Assembly: GCF_000143415.4 (NCBI RefSeq)
Contig: NW_003314339.1
Coordinates: 665,101-729,100 of the forward strand
DNA length: 64,000 bases
Direction: 5' to 3'
Source of the DNA: Selaginella moellendorffii
Lineage: Eukaryota > Streptophyta > Lycopodiopsida > Selaginellales > Selaginellaceae
This document shows, one piece after another, positions 34,204 through 43,969 of the stretch; position 1 is the stretch's first letter; each line of letters opens with the position of its first letter. The notes under the pieces are model-generated. The model was not told the origin of the DNA. It worked only from the letters and a program-made list of their open reading frames with translations, and did not search any database. The translations under genes were made by a program, and so were the position numbers.

Positions 34204-37200
34204 TCAAGCTCCTGGTCCATCTTCCACAGCCGTATACATCAAGGAGGCATTGGGCCCGTCACTCCGAGATAGTACACCTTTCAATTGGCTGACATAAAAT
34301 ACTGGATGAATTTTCACCCCAGCTGGCAGCCGCACCCGATAAGCCGCTTTACCAATGCGCTCCAGCACTTCATATGGACCAGCATATCGATGGGAGAGTT
34401 TATCACTCTTCCCTATCCGTAAAGGCACCAAGGTGTTCCGCCGCTCACTTGACGGAAAGATCACTCGCACAAAGACGAGATCACCCACCTTATATTCCCG
34501 GAATTGGCGATGCTCATTAGCAAACTTCTCCGCTCTATCCTGAGCTGCTTGCAAATTCCGTTTGCATACCACCAGAATCTCATCAAGTTCTGTGGCCAGA
34601 TCAGTTGCCTCGGAATCAAGCTTTTCTTGAACGTCCTTACTCAAATGCAATCCCAACTCCACCGCTGTTCGAGGATGCCTTCCAAACATCGCAAAGTAAG
34701 GACTTAGCTTGGTTCCACTGTGTTGGCTATTGTTGTAAGCAAATTGCACCAATGGAAGATATAGATCCCACTGTCCTTGCCTTTGACCAATGCTACAACG
34801 TAGCATATCCTCCACCACCTGATTGACACGCTCGGTTTGCCCATCCGTCTGAGGATGATCTCCACTCGAGAGTTTCAAAGTCACTTGCATAGCCTTTGCA
34901 AAGCTTTTCCAAAATCCACTAGTGAACTTTGAATCTCGATCACTAATGATGTCCTCCGGCAAACCAAAATCAGGAAAAACCTTCTCCAAATAAACCGCAG
35001 CCAAGTCTGAGGCAGTGACAGTCTTCCGAAGAGCCAACAACCGCACATACTTCGTCAACCGATCTACTATAACCCATACTTGCTCCTTTTGCCTCTGTGT
35101 TCGTGGCAAACAAGTGATGAAGTCCATAGAGATACTACACCAACGGCTCTGAGGAATAGGTAAAGGTTGCAAAAGTCCCCCCGGCTTCTCCCGTGGCACC
35201 TTAACCCGCTGACAAAGCTCGCATGATTTACAATACTTGAGGATATCAGCCTTCATATTCCTCCAATAAAAGTTGCGCTTAATCAACTCATATGTCTTCT
35301 TCCCCCCAAAATGACCAGCCTCTGGACGATCATGATAGTGGAATAAAACTTGAGTAATTAACGCATCCACCCGTGGCAAATAGACACGGCCATTGTAGTA
35401 GAGAATCCCATCCACCAATGAGAAAGGAGCTTCCATCTGGTCTCGCAAAGAGGCCACCTCAGCATCCTGAGCCTGAGCATGCTCAACCAACTGCCCAAAC
35501 TCGCTGACCACCTTACTCAAATGATGACAAAATCGTGTTCGTAACGTCATCACATGACGAACACGAGATAAAGCATCCGCCACCACATTTGATTTTCCCG
35601 GACGATGCTCAATAGGAAACTCCCCAAACTCCATGAGTTTGACCAGCCAACGAGCTTGCCTAGTGTTCAACTCCTTCTGTGTGAAAAGATACACAAGTGG
35701 TTTGTGATCTGTCAACACCACGAACACTGCACCATAAAGATAGTGCCGCCACGTCCGCAAAGCATGAACAATAGAGAGTAACTCTTGCTCATATGTGGAA
35801 TAGCGTTGCTCCGCGGAATTCAAAGTTCGACTCTCATATGCAATAGGCTGTCCCTCTTGCATGAGAACTCCTCCCAGTGCATAACCACTCGCATCGCATG
35901 TCACCTCGTAAGGTTTCGATGGATCAGCAATGCGAAGCACTGGAGCCTCGATCAACAATCGTTTCAGCGCCACAAAACTCTCCTCTTGTGGCGTCTTCCA
36001 CTCGAATGGCACATTCTTGCGTAACAACCGCGTCAACGGAATAGCCACCTCTGCAAACTTATGCTGGAAACGTCGATAGTAACTAGCCATACCAAGAAAA
36101 CTGCGCAACTCGGCCACTGTAGTCGGTGTAGGCCAGTTTTCCACCACAGCCACCTTCCTTGGATCCGTCTTGACACCCTTAGATGTCACAATATGGCCTA
36201 GATATTCCACCTCCGACTTTGCAAATTCACATTTGCTCTTCTTCGCATAAAGTTTGCTGTCTCGAAGTAACAAAAGAACCTTGCGCAAATGCACCCTATG
36301 CTCCTCCATATTCTTGCTAAAAACAAGAATATCGTCCAAGAAAATCTCCACAAACTCATGAAGATAACGCCCAAAGACCTCCGTCATCAACCGAGTAAAT
36401 GTGGCCGGTGCATTCGTCAAACCAAACGGCATAACTGTAAACTCAAAATGTCCGAAGCTTGTGTTGAATGCCGTCTTGGAGATAGATGCATCATCCATTG
36501 CAATCTGATGATATCCACTCCTCAGATCAATCTTGGTAAACACTCGTGCTTCACCAAGCTTGTCTAGGATATCATCCACACGTGGCATCGGCATCTTGTC
36601 CTTTACTGTCTTCTTGTTTAAAGCACGGTAGTCAATACACATCCGCATTGAACCGTCCTTCTTCTTCACAAGCAAGACCGGAGCACCAAACGGAGACTTA
36701 CTTGGCTGAATAAATCCAAACTCAAGTAACTCCTTGACTTGTCGCTGAACTTCTTGCTCCTCCGCATAACTTAACCGAAATGGACGCCGGTAAATTGGCC
36801 GCGTCCCCGGCTCCAATGTAATCCCATGCTCCACACCTCGTAATGGAGGCAATCCATGAGGAAGTTCAGATGGAAAAACATCAGAAAACTCATCAAGTAC
36901 ATCCCGTACTGCTGCTTCTCCCCCACACGTGCCTTGGTCCCCCAAGTCACGAACAAACAGCAAGTAACTTGAAAGTGCTTTTCCATTACGACAAGCCCGC
37001 TTCAAAGATGTAGCAGAGAGCATAACAACTGGTGGTTGAACGCCCTCGCCAAACCACACATCTTTAACGCCACCATACTCCAGCGAGATACGCTTAATGC
37101 TCCACTTTATCTCTGGATCCACCTTCACCAACCATGGCATCCCAAGAATGAGATCCACACGATGGATATCCGCGAGATAAAAAGTCTCCACAAGTGTGGT

Positions 37201-38568
37201 TTTGCCAACCAACACTTCCAGCCCCTCGACACAAGCATCGAAATGCTGAGCAGAGGTAGCTGCACCTTCCACTGTGTATGGAACAACTCCACGTGTGTTC
37301 AGGCGATGCTCCGCAACAAACTTTGCCGAAACAAAGTTGTCATCGCTCCCACTATCCAGTAAAATCCGCACTGGATCGCCACGGAACACACCCTCCAGCA
37401 TTAAAGCTGATTCACGCGTATCCTCGAGCTCCATCTTGTTCCACACACAGTTGAGCTGACGAGCAACGATCGAAAGTCGCTTCCTCCGACCGGAATGGTT
37501 GGTCTCCTCCTCCTCACGCTGCAAAGTTTGCAACTTTTTAGTATCGGACTTACCGTGAGAAGAAGATTGGCCATTCTTCTTGTCCTGCTGCTTGTTCTTT
37601 AACTGCGGACAATCAGCCTTGTAGTGTCCAAGTTCGCCGCAATGATGACAACCCTGTCTATAATTCTTCACAAAGAACTTCTGCTTCTTGGACCCCTTTG
37701 CATCCGAGGTAGTCACCACCGACTTCAACTTGTGATGCTTGTTCCCATCCTTGTGTCCACGGCGATCATCACGACGATTCTCGACAGAAGGACTCCGCGA
37801 ACGCTTGCGAGACTTGTGCTTGTCATTGTCAAGACGACGAGCCGCATCAAAGAGCTCCTCCAAACTCTTTGTAGGCTGAGAATGACGCAAGTGTTGCCGC
37901 ATGCTCTCACTATGTAGGCCATCAATGAAGTAGGACTTGTTCTGATCTGGATCCTTCGTTGGAACACGACTAATCAAGCGAGTAAGCTTCTCAATATAAT
38001 CCCCAAGCGTCATTTTCCCTTGCTGGAAATGTCGAAGTTCTGTACGAGCATTCTCCACATCGTAATGAGGGGCAAAACGTAAACGGAAAGCAGCCTCAAA
38101 CTCATCCATGGTAGACACTGGTGGTTTCTTATCCGCAACACGGGACTCCTCAAGCCAATTCCACCATCGAAGACCCGCATCACGCAAAACCATCGGAATA
38201 GCCACTAAAGCCTCTGCATCTGGAGTTCCTCTAGCAGCCAAAAACTTCTTCACATTGGCTAGCCAAGCAAGACACTCGTCCACACCACCATCACCGGAAA
38301 AGGTTGGAATCTTGAGTCGATCTACCAAAGAAGGCTTACTTGGAGCGCTACCCCGTCCAGCCTCGAGTGCCTCAACACGCCCACGCATGGTATCCATCAT
38401 GCCATGCATCTCGTCTTGCATCTCTTGCTGATTTTTATTAAGGGCTCGCAGCTCATGAACCACATCTTGAATGGTCCAAATCTCCGCAGCTTCGTTGACA
38501 CCATCATCGGCACCACCGTCGGCACCACCATCGATGATAGGATTCCAGCGTTCAGCTTGGTCGGCCAT
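34204..38568 (-). CDS. Gag-Pol polyprotein of the Ty3/Gypsy element
   Basis: Single frame of 1,454 codons from the ATG at 38568 (MADQAERWNP). An upstream TTG in frame is not taken as the start. Domains in order (approximate residues): gag capsid region (50-250), CCHC zinc knuckle CHHCGELGHYKADC (about 310), aspartic protease DSGSDDNF (about 410), reverse transcriptase with MPFGLTNAPATF and FLDDILVF (about 600-760), RNase H with CDASGYALGG (about 890), integrase with an HHCC finger and DDE core (SMDFIT, SDRDSKF, about 1080-1250), and a C-terminal RYAGPYEVLERIGKAAYRV region. No convincing chromodomain follows. Gag and Pol are fused in one frame without frameshift or stop, and the order protease-RT-RNase H-integrase is that of Gypsy elements. 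Confidence 0.96.
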   Translation of the reverse strand: MADQAERWNPIIDGGADGGADDGVNEAAEIWTIQDVVHELRALNKNQQEMQDEMHGMMDTMRGRVEALEAGRGSAPSKPSLVDRLKIPTFSGDGGVDECLAWLANVKKFLAARGTPDAEALVAIPMVLRDAGLRWWNWLEESRVADKKPPVSTMDEFEAAFRLRFAPHYDVENARTELRHFQQGKMTLGDYIEKLTRLISRVPTKDPDQNKSYFIDGLHSESMRQHLRHSQPTKSLEELFDAARRLDNDKHKSRKRSRSPSVENRRDDRRGHKDGNKHHKLKSVVTTSDAKGSKKQKFFVKNYRQGCHHCGELGHYKADCPQLKNKQQDKKNGQSSSHGKSDTKKLQTLQREEEETNHSGRRKRLSIVARQLNCVWNKMELEDTRESALMLEGVFRGDPVRILLDSGSDDNFVSAKFVAEHRLNTRGVVPYTVEGAATSAQHFDACVEGLEVLVGKTTLVETFYLADIHRVDLILGMPWLVKVDPEIKWSIKRISLEYGGVKDVWFGEGVQPPVVMLSATSLKRACRNGKALSSYLLFVRDLGDQGTCGGEAAVRDVLDEFSDVFPSELPHGLPPLRGVEHGITLEPGTRPIYRRPFRLSYAEEQEVQRQVKELLEFGFIQPSKSPFGAPVLLVKKKDGSMRMCIDYRALNKKTVKDKMPMPRVDDILDKLGEARVFTKIDLRSGYHQIAMDDASISKTAFNTSFGHFEFTVMPFGLTNAPATFTRLMTEVFGRYLHEFVEIFLDDILVFSKNMEEHRVHLRKVLLLLRDSKLYAKKSKCEFAKSEVEYLGHIVTSKGVKTDPRKVAVVENWPTPTTVAELRSFLGMASYYRRFQHKFAEVAIPLTRLLRKNVPFEWKTPQEESFVALKRLLIEAPVLRIADPSKPYEVTCDASGYALGGVLMQEGQPIAYESRTLNSAEQRYSTYEQELLSIVHALRTWRHYLYGAVFVVLTDHKPLVYLFTQKELNTRQARWLVKLMEFGEFPIEHRPGKSNVVADALSRVRHVMTLRTRFCHHLSKVVSEFGQLVEHAQAQDAEVASLRDQMEAPFSLVDGILYYNGRVYLPRVDALITQVLFHYHDRPEAGHFGGKKTYELIKRNFYWRNMKADILKYCKSCELCQRVKVPREKPGGLLQPLPIPQSRWCSISMDFITCLPRTQRQKEQVWVIVDRLTKYVRLLALRKTVTASDLAAVYLEKVFPDFGLPEDIISDRDSKFTSGFWKSFAKAMQVTLKLSSGDHPQTDGQTERVNQVVEDMLRCSIGQRQGQWDLYLPLVQFAYNNSQHSGTKLSPYFAMFGRHPRTAVELGLHLSKDVQEKLDSEATDLATELDEILVVCKRNLQAAQDRAEKFANEHRQFREYKVGDLVFVRVIFPSSERRNTLVPLRIGKSDKLSHRYAGPYEVLERIGKAAYRVRLPAGVKIHPVFYVSQLKGVLSRSDGPNASLMYTAVEDGPGA

Positions 38569-38591
38569 CGCAACCAATCCTCTGATACCAA

Positions 38592-38824
38592 TGTTATGAT
38601 CCGGCGCAAAAAGACAAAGATCTAGTTGCCCTAGACTATGCTACGCCACCTCTTGAGGTTCCTCACCACCCAACCACCCCCGAGCTACCTCAAAAGCTCC
38701 ACTGCGCCGCCGCTCCACTGTGAGCCCTAGGGTAGGTTAAGTCCCTTACCCTAACATGCCTTAATATACCCTTGAGCCTCCCTTTGACCGACGTTGACCA
38801 CGTAGTCAAAGCTGGCGCCTAACA
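38592..38824 (-). repeat. 5' LTR of the Gypsy element
   Basis: 233 bp, indistinguishable by eye from the other LTR, and followed by the TCAAT duplication. Confidence 0.95.
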
Positions 38825-39767
38825 TCAATGTTTGCTCTGTCAAGAAGTCACATGCTCTGTCACATGGAGGCTTGGTGGGGAGCCGGGTTCTAAAGTGATT
38901 GATGCAAAACATGTATATGCTTGCATGCCCTTTGGGTGTGCATTAACTAAGTATGCTGTGGAGGGCACATGCTCTATGCTATTTAGTGACATTTTGGAAT
39001 CTCAGGTAGGGGATACATTTCCACCTGGAAAGAGGATCAGTCATTGAATAATATGGCAAAGTTTTCTCCTTGTGTGTGATTGATAGGTGATGGCTCCACT
39101 TACTTGTGATGCTAAATGAACTGACATTCTTGGTGTAACCACTAAGTCTCAATTCAAGTGGGCAATTACCTTGTCTTGAACTTGGATGAACTCAGTTGTA
39201 TGGGGGGTTGGTGTGAGATCTGGGTTCTCGGAGCATATATGTGTTTGTATGCCTTTTGGGTGCACACTGTCCTTTGTTCCATCTTTTGTTGGGGGTACCC
39301 TTAGACCTCCTTGGTGGTAGTAGCAAGTACTGGTGATAGTTCCAATGTCTCTGTGATTCCAATAGCAGTCCTATGTCTTAGGTGATGGCATCCATTGACT
39401 TGTGATGCTGACCTAGGAACTGTTCTTCTTGGATTATCTAAAGTGTGTTGAGCATGGTAAGATCACAGACATTAAGAACATCATAAACTCACTACTATAT
39501 ATGATTTGTATGAGGTATTCATTCTCAATGAAGATGAACTTATGCTATTTTGCACATATAATTTGGTTTGTCACTGGAAGAATGGAATGTCTTGTGGGTT
39601 TAACAAGGGTGCTGTGGTTCTCTTTGGACATACTCTAGGTGTGATACTTTACTTGCCCCTACTGTTGCACTGTTCTCAAGGTTTGGACTTGTTCATACCT
39701 TGGTTTCATTGTAGCTTGGTTATTACCTTTGGATTGATGCTCAAGTAGGGGCTACCCTAAACCCTAA
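38825..39767. other. Non-coding, no recognised feature
   Basis: Two weakly similar stretches are present (about 38870-38960 and 39200-39300 share GGGTTCT...TGCATGCC/TGTATGCC wording), suggesting a decayed internal duplication. No gene is seen. Confidence 0.4.
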
Positions 39768-40470
39768 AGTTCAATCCTATTGCACTATGAAATGTGGGTT
39801 TTGTATGAGGTGTAGAAGCTTTGGCACAAGTGATATACCACTACTTTTAAAGTTATTTTACTTACTCTGTGAGGTGGAGATGGGGCTTAGCCCCTTCTTC
39901 TTGTCCCAAATCCAGCTCATGCTAGCCAATCTAGGCGGATAACATTGTTAGATGGGGAATTTGGCTGGGGCAGCACATTTGCTAAAAGATAATGCATGTG
40001 TCCTAAGACGAGCTCAATGAGAACAAAACTCTTATGTGGAACAAAATGGTAAAAGCTCATTTGATTTTGATCTTCAGTATGAATAGAAACTGTGAAAGCA
40101 TGGCCTGTTGATCTTTTAGTGTTTCCAAATTTGAAGCTAGAGGTGTCAGACAAGTTACCACAGGGATAATTGGCTTGTGGTAGCCAAGTATTTATAGCAA
40201 TATTGCTTTTTGATCCTTTGATGTTGGCTTTTCCTATCATTATGAAGTAGAATTCACCAAGTGTCAGATTGTTCACCCACCAATAGGGAACATGAGCTGG
40301 GTTTAGACCGTCATGAGACAGGTTAATTTTACCCTACTAATGAGCTGTGCCACTAATTCAACTTAGTACAAGAGGAACTGTTAATTTACACAATTGGTAA
40401 TTGCACTTGGCTATGGTGGAAAGCTACCATATGTGGGAATATAACTAAATGCCTCTAAGTCAAACTCCAT
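39768..40470 (+). pseudogene. 26S rRNA pseudogene fragment (3' domain)
   Basis: The plus strand follows the 3' part of plant 26S rRNA: ATACCACTACTTTTAAAGTT, then GAATTTGGCTGGGGCAGCAC, ACAGGGATAATTGGCTTGTG (peptidyl-transferase region with C-to-T), GGGTTTAGACCGTCATGAGA and GCCTCTAAGTCA near the end. Changes are mostly transitions. It lies in the opposite orientation to the rDNA remnant at 16981-28640. Confidence 0.9.
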
Positions 40471-40687
40471 TGTAGATGTGGTGCTCTCTACCTCCTTAGC
40501 TATTACCTGATTAAGGTTAGGGGGGGCCCATGCTCCCTCAAGAACACATGACACAAGCACTGTCCCCTAAGGCCCATGCTCCCTCGAGGGTGTGGCTTGG
40601 AAATCCAATTTCAAATGATCAAGGAGATAAATCTTTTGTAGATGACTTAAATAGGGGATGAAGTACTATAAGTGGCAAAGTAGTTTG
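40471..40687. other. 26S flank, non-coding
   Basis: Contains a short direct repeat (CCCATGCTCCCTC at about 40528 and 40573). No gene is seen. Confidence 0.4.
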
Positions 40688-41533
40688 TGTAAGCAACTAA
40701 ATTTTTTCATTCTACTTTAGTCACTTAACCGCACCTTCGACCACTTGGAGGAATCTCATTCACAACCTCCATAAGTCCTACTCAGGACTTGGGGCTTGCT
40801 AGCCCCGAGAATGGCATCTATGCCACTCAACTTTTGCACTTGGTCCAAGTGCTCCATGTGTTTGGTCCCATGACCAACACCCCAAGGCACCACCAACATA
40901 CTAGCCCGTTACACTAGGCCATGCCCAATCACCTTGGTCACATCGGTGGTCCATCACCACCTGCATTGCAATCCCGTCTCTCCAAGACTGGGCCATCCGT
41001 CCCTGAGTGGTCATCCCAGATCCACTCCTTAGCATCCTTAGGATACTCGCAGACATGGGGAATAACCTTCCCCAATATCTCCTTTCAAGTCCCCACCAAG
41101 TCCCTTTCTATCCTTGGCCGTGTTCGCTAACATTACCACTGGATCAAGGCCTATGGGCCCGAACACTAAGTCCCACTATCCTCTAGGACTTCCTCACTGT
41201 GTGACTATGTCCTTGGTCACCACACTAGAGGGCTACTCCTCTTCCTTTCCACAGTTTGGAACTTTGGGACAACATTTTGGAACACCGTGGCCTTACGCTG
41301 GCCTCATGGGTACTCTCCCCACCTTCCACCTTTAAGTGCTCTAGCCATGGGCTTAGAGCAAGGTTCCATTGAGCCACGCTAGGTATCTAAGTAGGTAGTG
41401 CCACCCACACTTGGACTGGGAGCATCGGCCAATCGATCTCCCGGGGGAACTAGAGCCGGCTCTTGAAAACTTCACCAAGCTACCCCGTTTATCGGTCCGT
41501 GTTCACTCTAGTCTTGAACTTCTCAGTGGGCAG
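40688..41533 (-). repeat. Truncated LARD-family LTR in reverse orientation
   Basis: The reverse complement of the second half of the LARD LTR, diverged, starting at the LTR end (TGTAAGCAAC in plus reading) and stopping at the CTCAGTGGGCAG block, where a forward LTR begins. Confidence 0.85.
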
Positions 41534-42816
41534 TGTGAGACGCAAAATCCCTAGGCCCCAAAGTGGAGCCGAAAGGGTGCCATGTAGTGGTGGCCGAAGC
41601 GAAAACCAAACGAGCGTAACACGTTTGGACTAAAAAGCTCCGACTTGAAAAGGTCGAGAGTGGGAGTGGAACTCCTAATGAAGTGCTCGAGGAATGAGCA
41701 CGAAGCGAGCAATAAACGAGGCTCCAAAAAGGGACCCAAAAAGGACCAACACATGACATGTGGAAGTGTCTGAGATGGACCCGAGTTGGGGTCCGAAGTG
41801 GACTCGAGATGGAGTCTGAGATGGAGTCCGAGATGGAGTCCAAGATGGAACTGAGACCGAGACCGAGACCGAGTCCGAGTCCGAAACCGGGACCGAGACC
41901 AAGTCCGAGTCCGAGTTCGAGCCTGAGTCTGAGTCCGAATACTAATATAGGCAGTTGGGTGAAAGCCCAAAGCGATTGTCCCCAGGGGAGGGGGGGGGCC
42001 TACAGGGGGTTCCAAAAGTATAGTAGGGAGAGTGTGGGGGTTGGAACCCAGTGGAGCCAGTTTGGCCAGGAAGGGCTAGTTTGGCCCAGGAAAGGCCAGT
42101 TTGGCCCAGGAAGGCCAGACCTAGTGTTGGGTGATGAACTGACCACTGGGAAGTCCAAGACTAGAGTGAATACGGACCGACAAGCGGGGTAGCTTAGTGA
42201 AGTGTTCAAAAGCCGACTCTAGTTCCCCCGGGAGATCAAATGGTCGATTCTCCCAGTCCAAGTGTGGGTGGCACTACCTACTTGGATACCTGGTGTGGCT
42301 CAACAGAACCTCACTCTAAGCCCATGGCTAGAGCACCCAAAGGCAGAAGGAGGGGAGAGTACCCATGAGGCTTGCGTAGGGCCACGGTGTTTTCAAATGT
42401 TGTCCTAAAGGCCCAAACTGTGGAAAGGAAGAGGAGTAGTCCTCTGGTGTAGTGACCAAGGATATAGTCGAGTGGTGAGGAAGTCCTAGAGGACCGTGGG
42501 ACTTAGTGGTCGAGCCTGTGGGCCTCAATCCAGTAGCAGTGTTGGCGAACACGGCCATGGGCAGAAAGGGACTTGGTGAAGACTGGAAAAGGGATATTGG
42601 GGAAGGCTATTCCCCATGTCTGTGGGCATCCTAAGGATGCTAAGGAGTGGATTTGGAATGATCACTCATGGACGGATGGCCCAATCCTTGAGAGATGGGA
42701 CTATGAGGTGGTGTTAGACCACCGGTGTGACCAAGGTAAAGGGGCATGGCCTTAGTGTAACGAGTTGATATGTCGGTGGTACCTTGGGGTGTCGGTCATG
42801 GGATTGGACACATGGA
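41534..42816 (+). repeat. LARD-family LTR, older forward copy, 3'-truncated
   Basis: Starts TGTGAGACGC and follows the LTR through a shortened minisatellite (41760-41940) to the GGTCATGGGATTGGACACATGGA block, where LTR family X begins. It is clearly more diverged than LARD-1 and LARD-2. Confidence 0.85.
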
Positions 42817-43969
42817 TGTAGCACACGTGGTTTTGACCTTTTATCCTATGGTGATTTACCATAGGATAACACCACGAAGAAGAACCTAATTGTGCCATGT
42901 GACAGATGCCACGTGTCACATGCCACATGTCCATGCCACATGTCCATAGGAACCCGAGGTTCAGGGCCTTGGCCACTGAATGAAGGAACGGTGCCAAACT
43001 CCCAAGCATAGAGCCGAGGAGTGACGGAACCAAACCACGGAGCAACTCTTGAGCATGAAGCCCAAGGAGCGTAGGGACAGGAGCCCAGAGTGACTTGGAA
43101 CAGTCCTGGAGCAACCAGCATCCCAATGCCAAGACCAGCACGCAAAACGGAGCCAAACGGAGTCTGGCGCTATTTCGGCATACCGGTGGCCTAACGCGAG
43201 GACATGGGTACTCCACCAGCTAGCATGGAATGGAACTTGGGCTTAGACCCAAGTCGGACGCAGAACAAGGACAGGCACGCAAGCGAGAGCTAGACTATGC
43301 CTCAGGTTGGTCGGCCATGCCCGACCTACCCACTATCCCTACTATACATTTGGAACCCCCCACAGCCCCCCCCCCCCCTGAGGAACACACGCTTTGGGCT
43401 TTCACCCCAAGCCTCCCTTAGTATCAGGAGTTAGTCTCTGGGACAAGCTCGAAACTTACTAAATATGGAATGTCCCTAGATTGCGAATTTGGACATGGGA
43501 CGAACACTATTGTGTTCAGAACGATCTCTACATTCCGTAGATATGCCAAATGAGCAAATCTGGACAAATCTGGATGCTTTCCATAAATAGCATTTGGGAC
43601 CGAAATGAGACTAACATAAAGGGCATGATAGCGAGGGTGTTTGGCAGACACGGTAAGCTATCATCTAGCGATATTGAGGGACCAAGCTCAATATCGCGGG
43701 GGTTCCCAACACTAGCAAGTGCAAGCCAACATCATGAGTTTCTCATCACCGTGTCAAGTCTGCTTGACTAAATGACAACTTAGGATTTCCTTCCTTAGTG
43801 CCCTTCCGGTCTAAGTGCACATGTGATGACCAGTTTCTCAACTAGCTTAGGCGGAAACTGATAACGGGTCCAGCAATACCGACCTCCTGCCATCATGGTA
43901 GTAAGGTAAGAGTGTTCGTAAGGACTAGCCGACAGGTAACTTTCGATACCCGAAGTCACATTCGCGACA
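42817..43969 (-). repeat. LTR family X, copy 2 (3' LTR of a minus-strand element)
   Basis: Matches 26168-27314 over its length. Read on the minus strand, a polypurine tract CTAGGGGGGGAGAG lies immediately before its TGTCGCGAAT start, and before that is GACGAGGACGTCGATCTTCC, a wording common at the 3' end of plant Gypsy elements. Confidence 0.8.

Larger units (their letters stand above)
33897..38824 (-). mobile_element. Intact Ty3/Gypsy LTR retrotransposon
   Basis: A 4,928-bp element with 233-bp LTRs (33897-34129 and 38592-38824) that appear identical, flanked by the 5-bp duplication TCAAT (33892-33896 and 38825-38829). On the minus strand a primer site TTGGTATCAGAGG follows the 5' LTR at 38591, and a polypurine tract GGGGGGGAAGAA precedes the 3' LTR. 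One open polyprotein frame fills the interior. Identical LTRs and an unbroken frame indicate a very recent insertion. Confidence 0.95.

Noticed and set aside
39429-39748. Frames of 69-80 codons just upstream of the 26S fragment
   Set aside because: They lack motifs and lie next to decayed rDNA, so there is no support for a gene.
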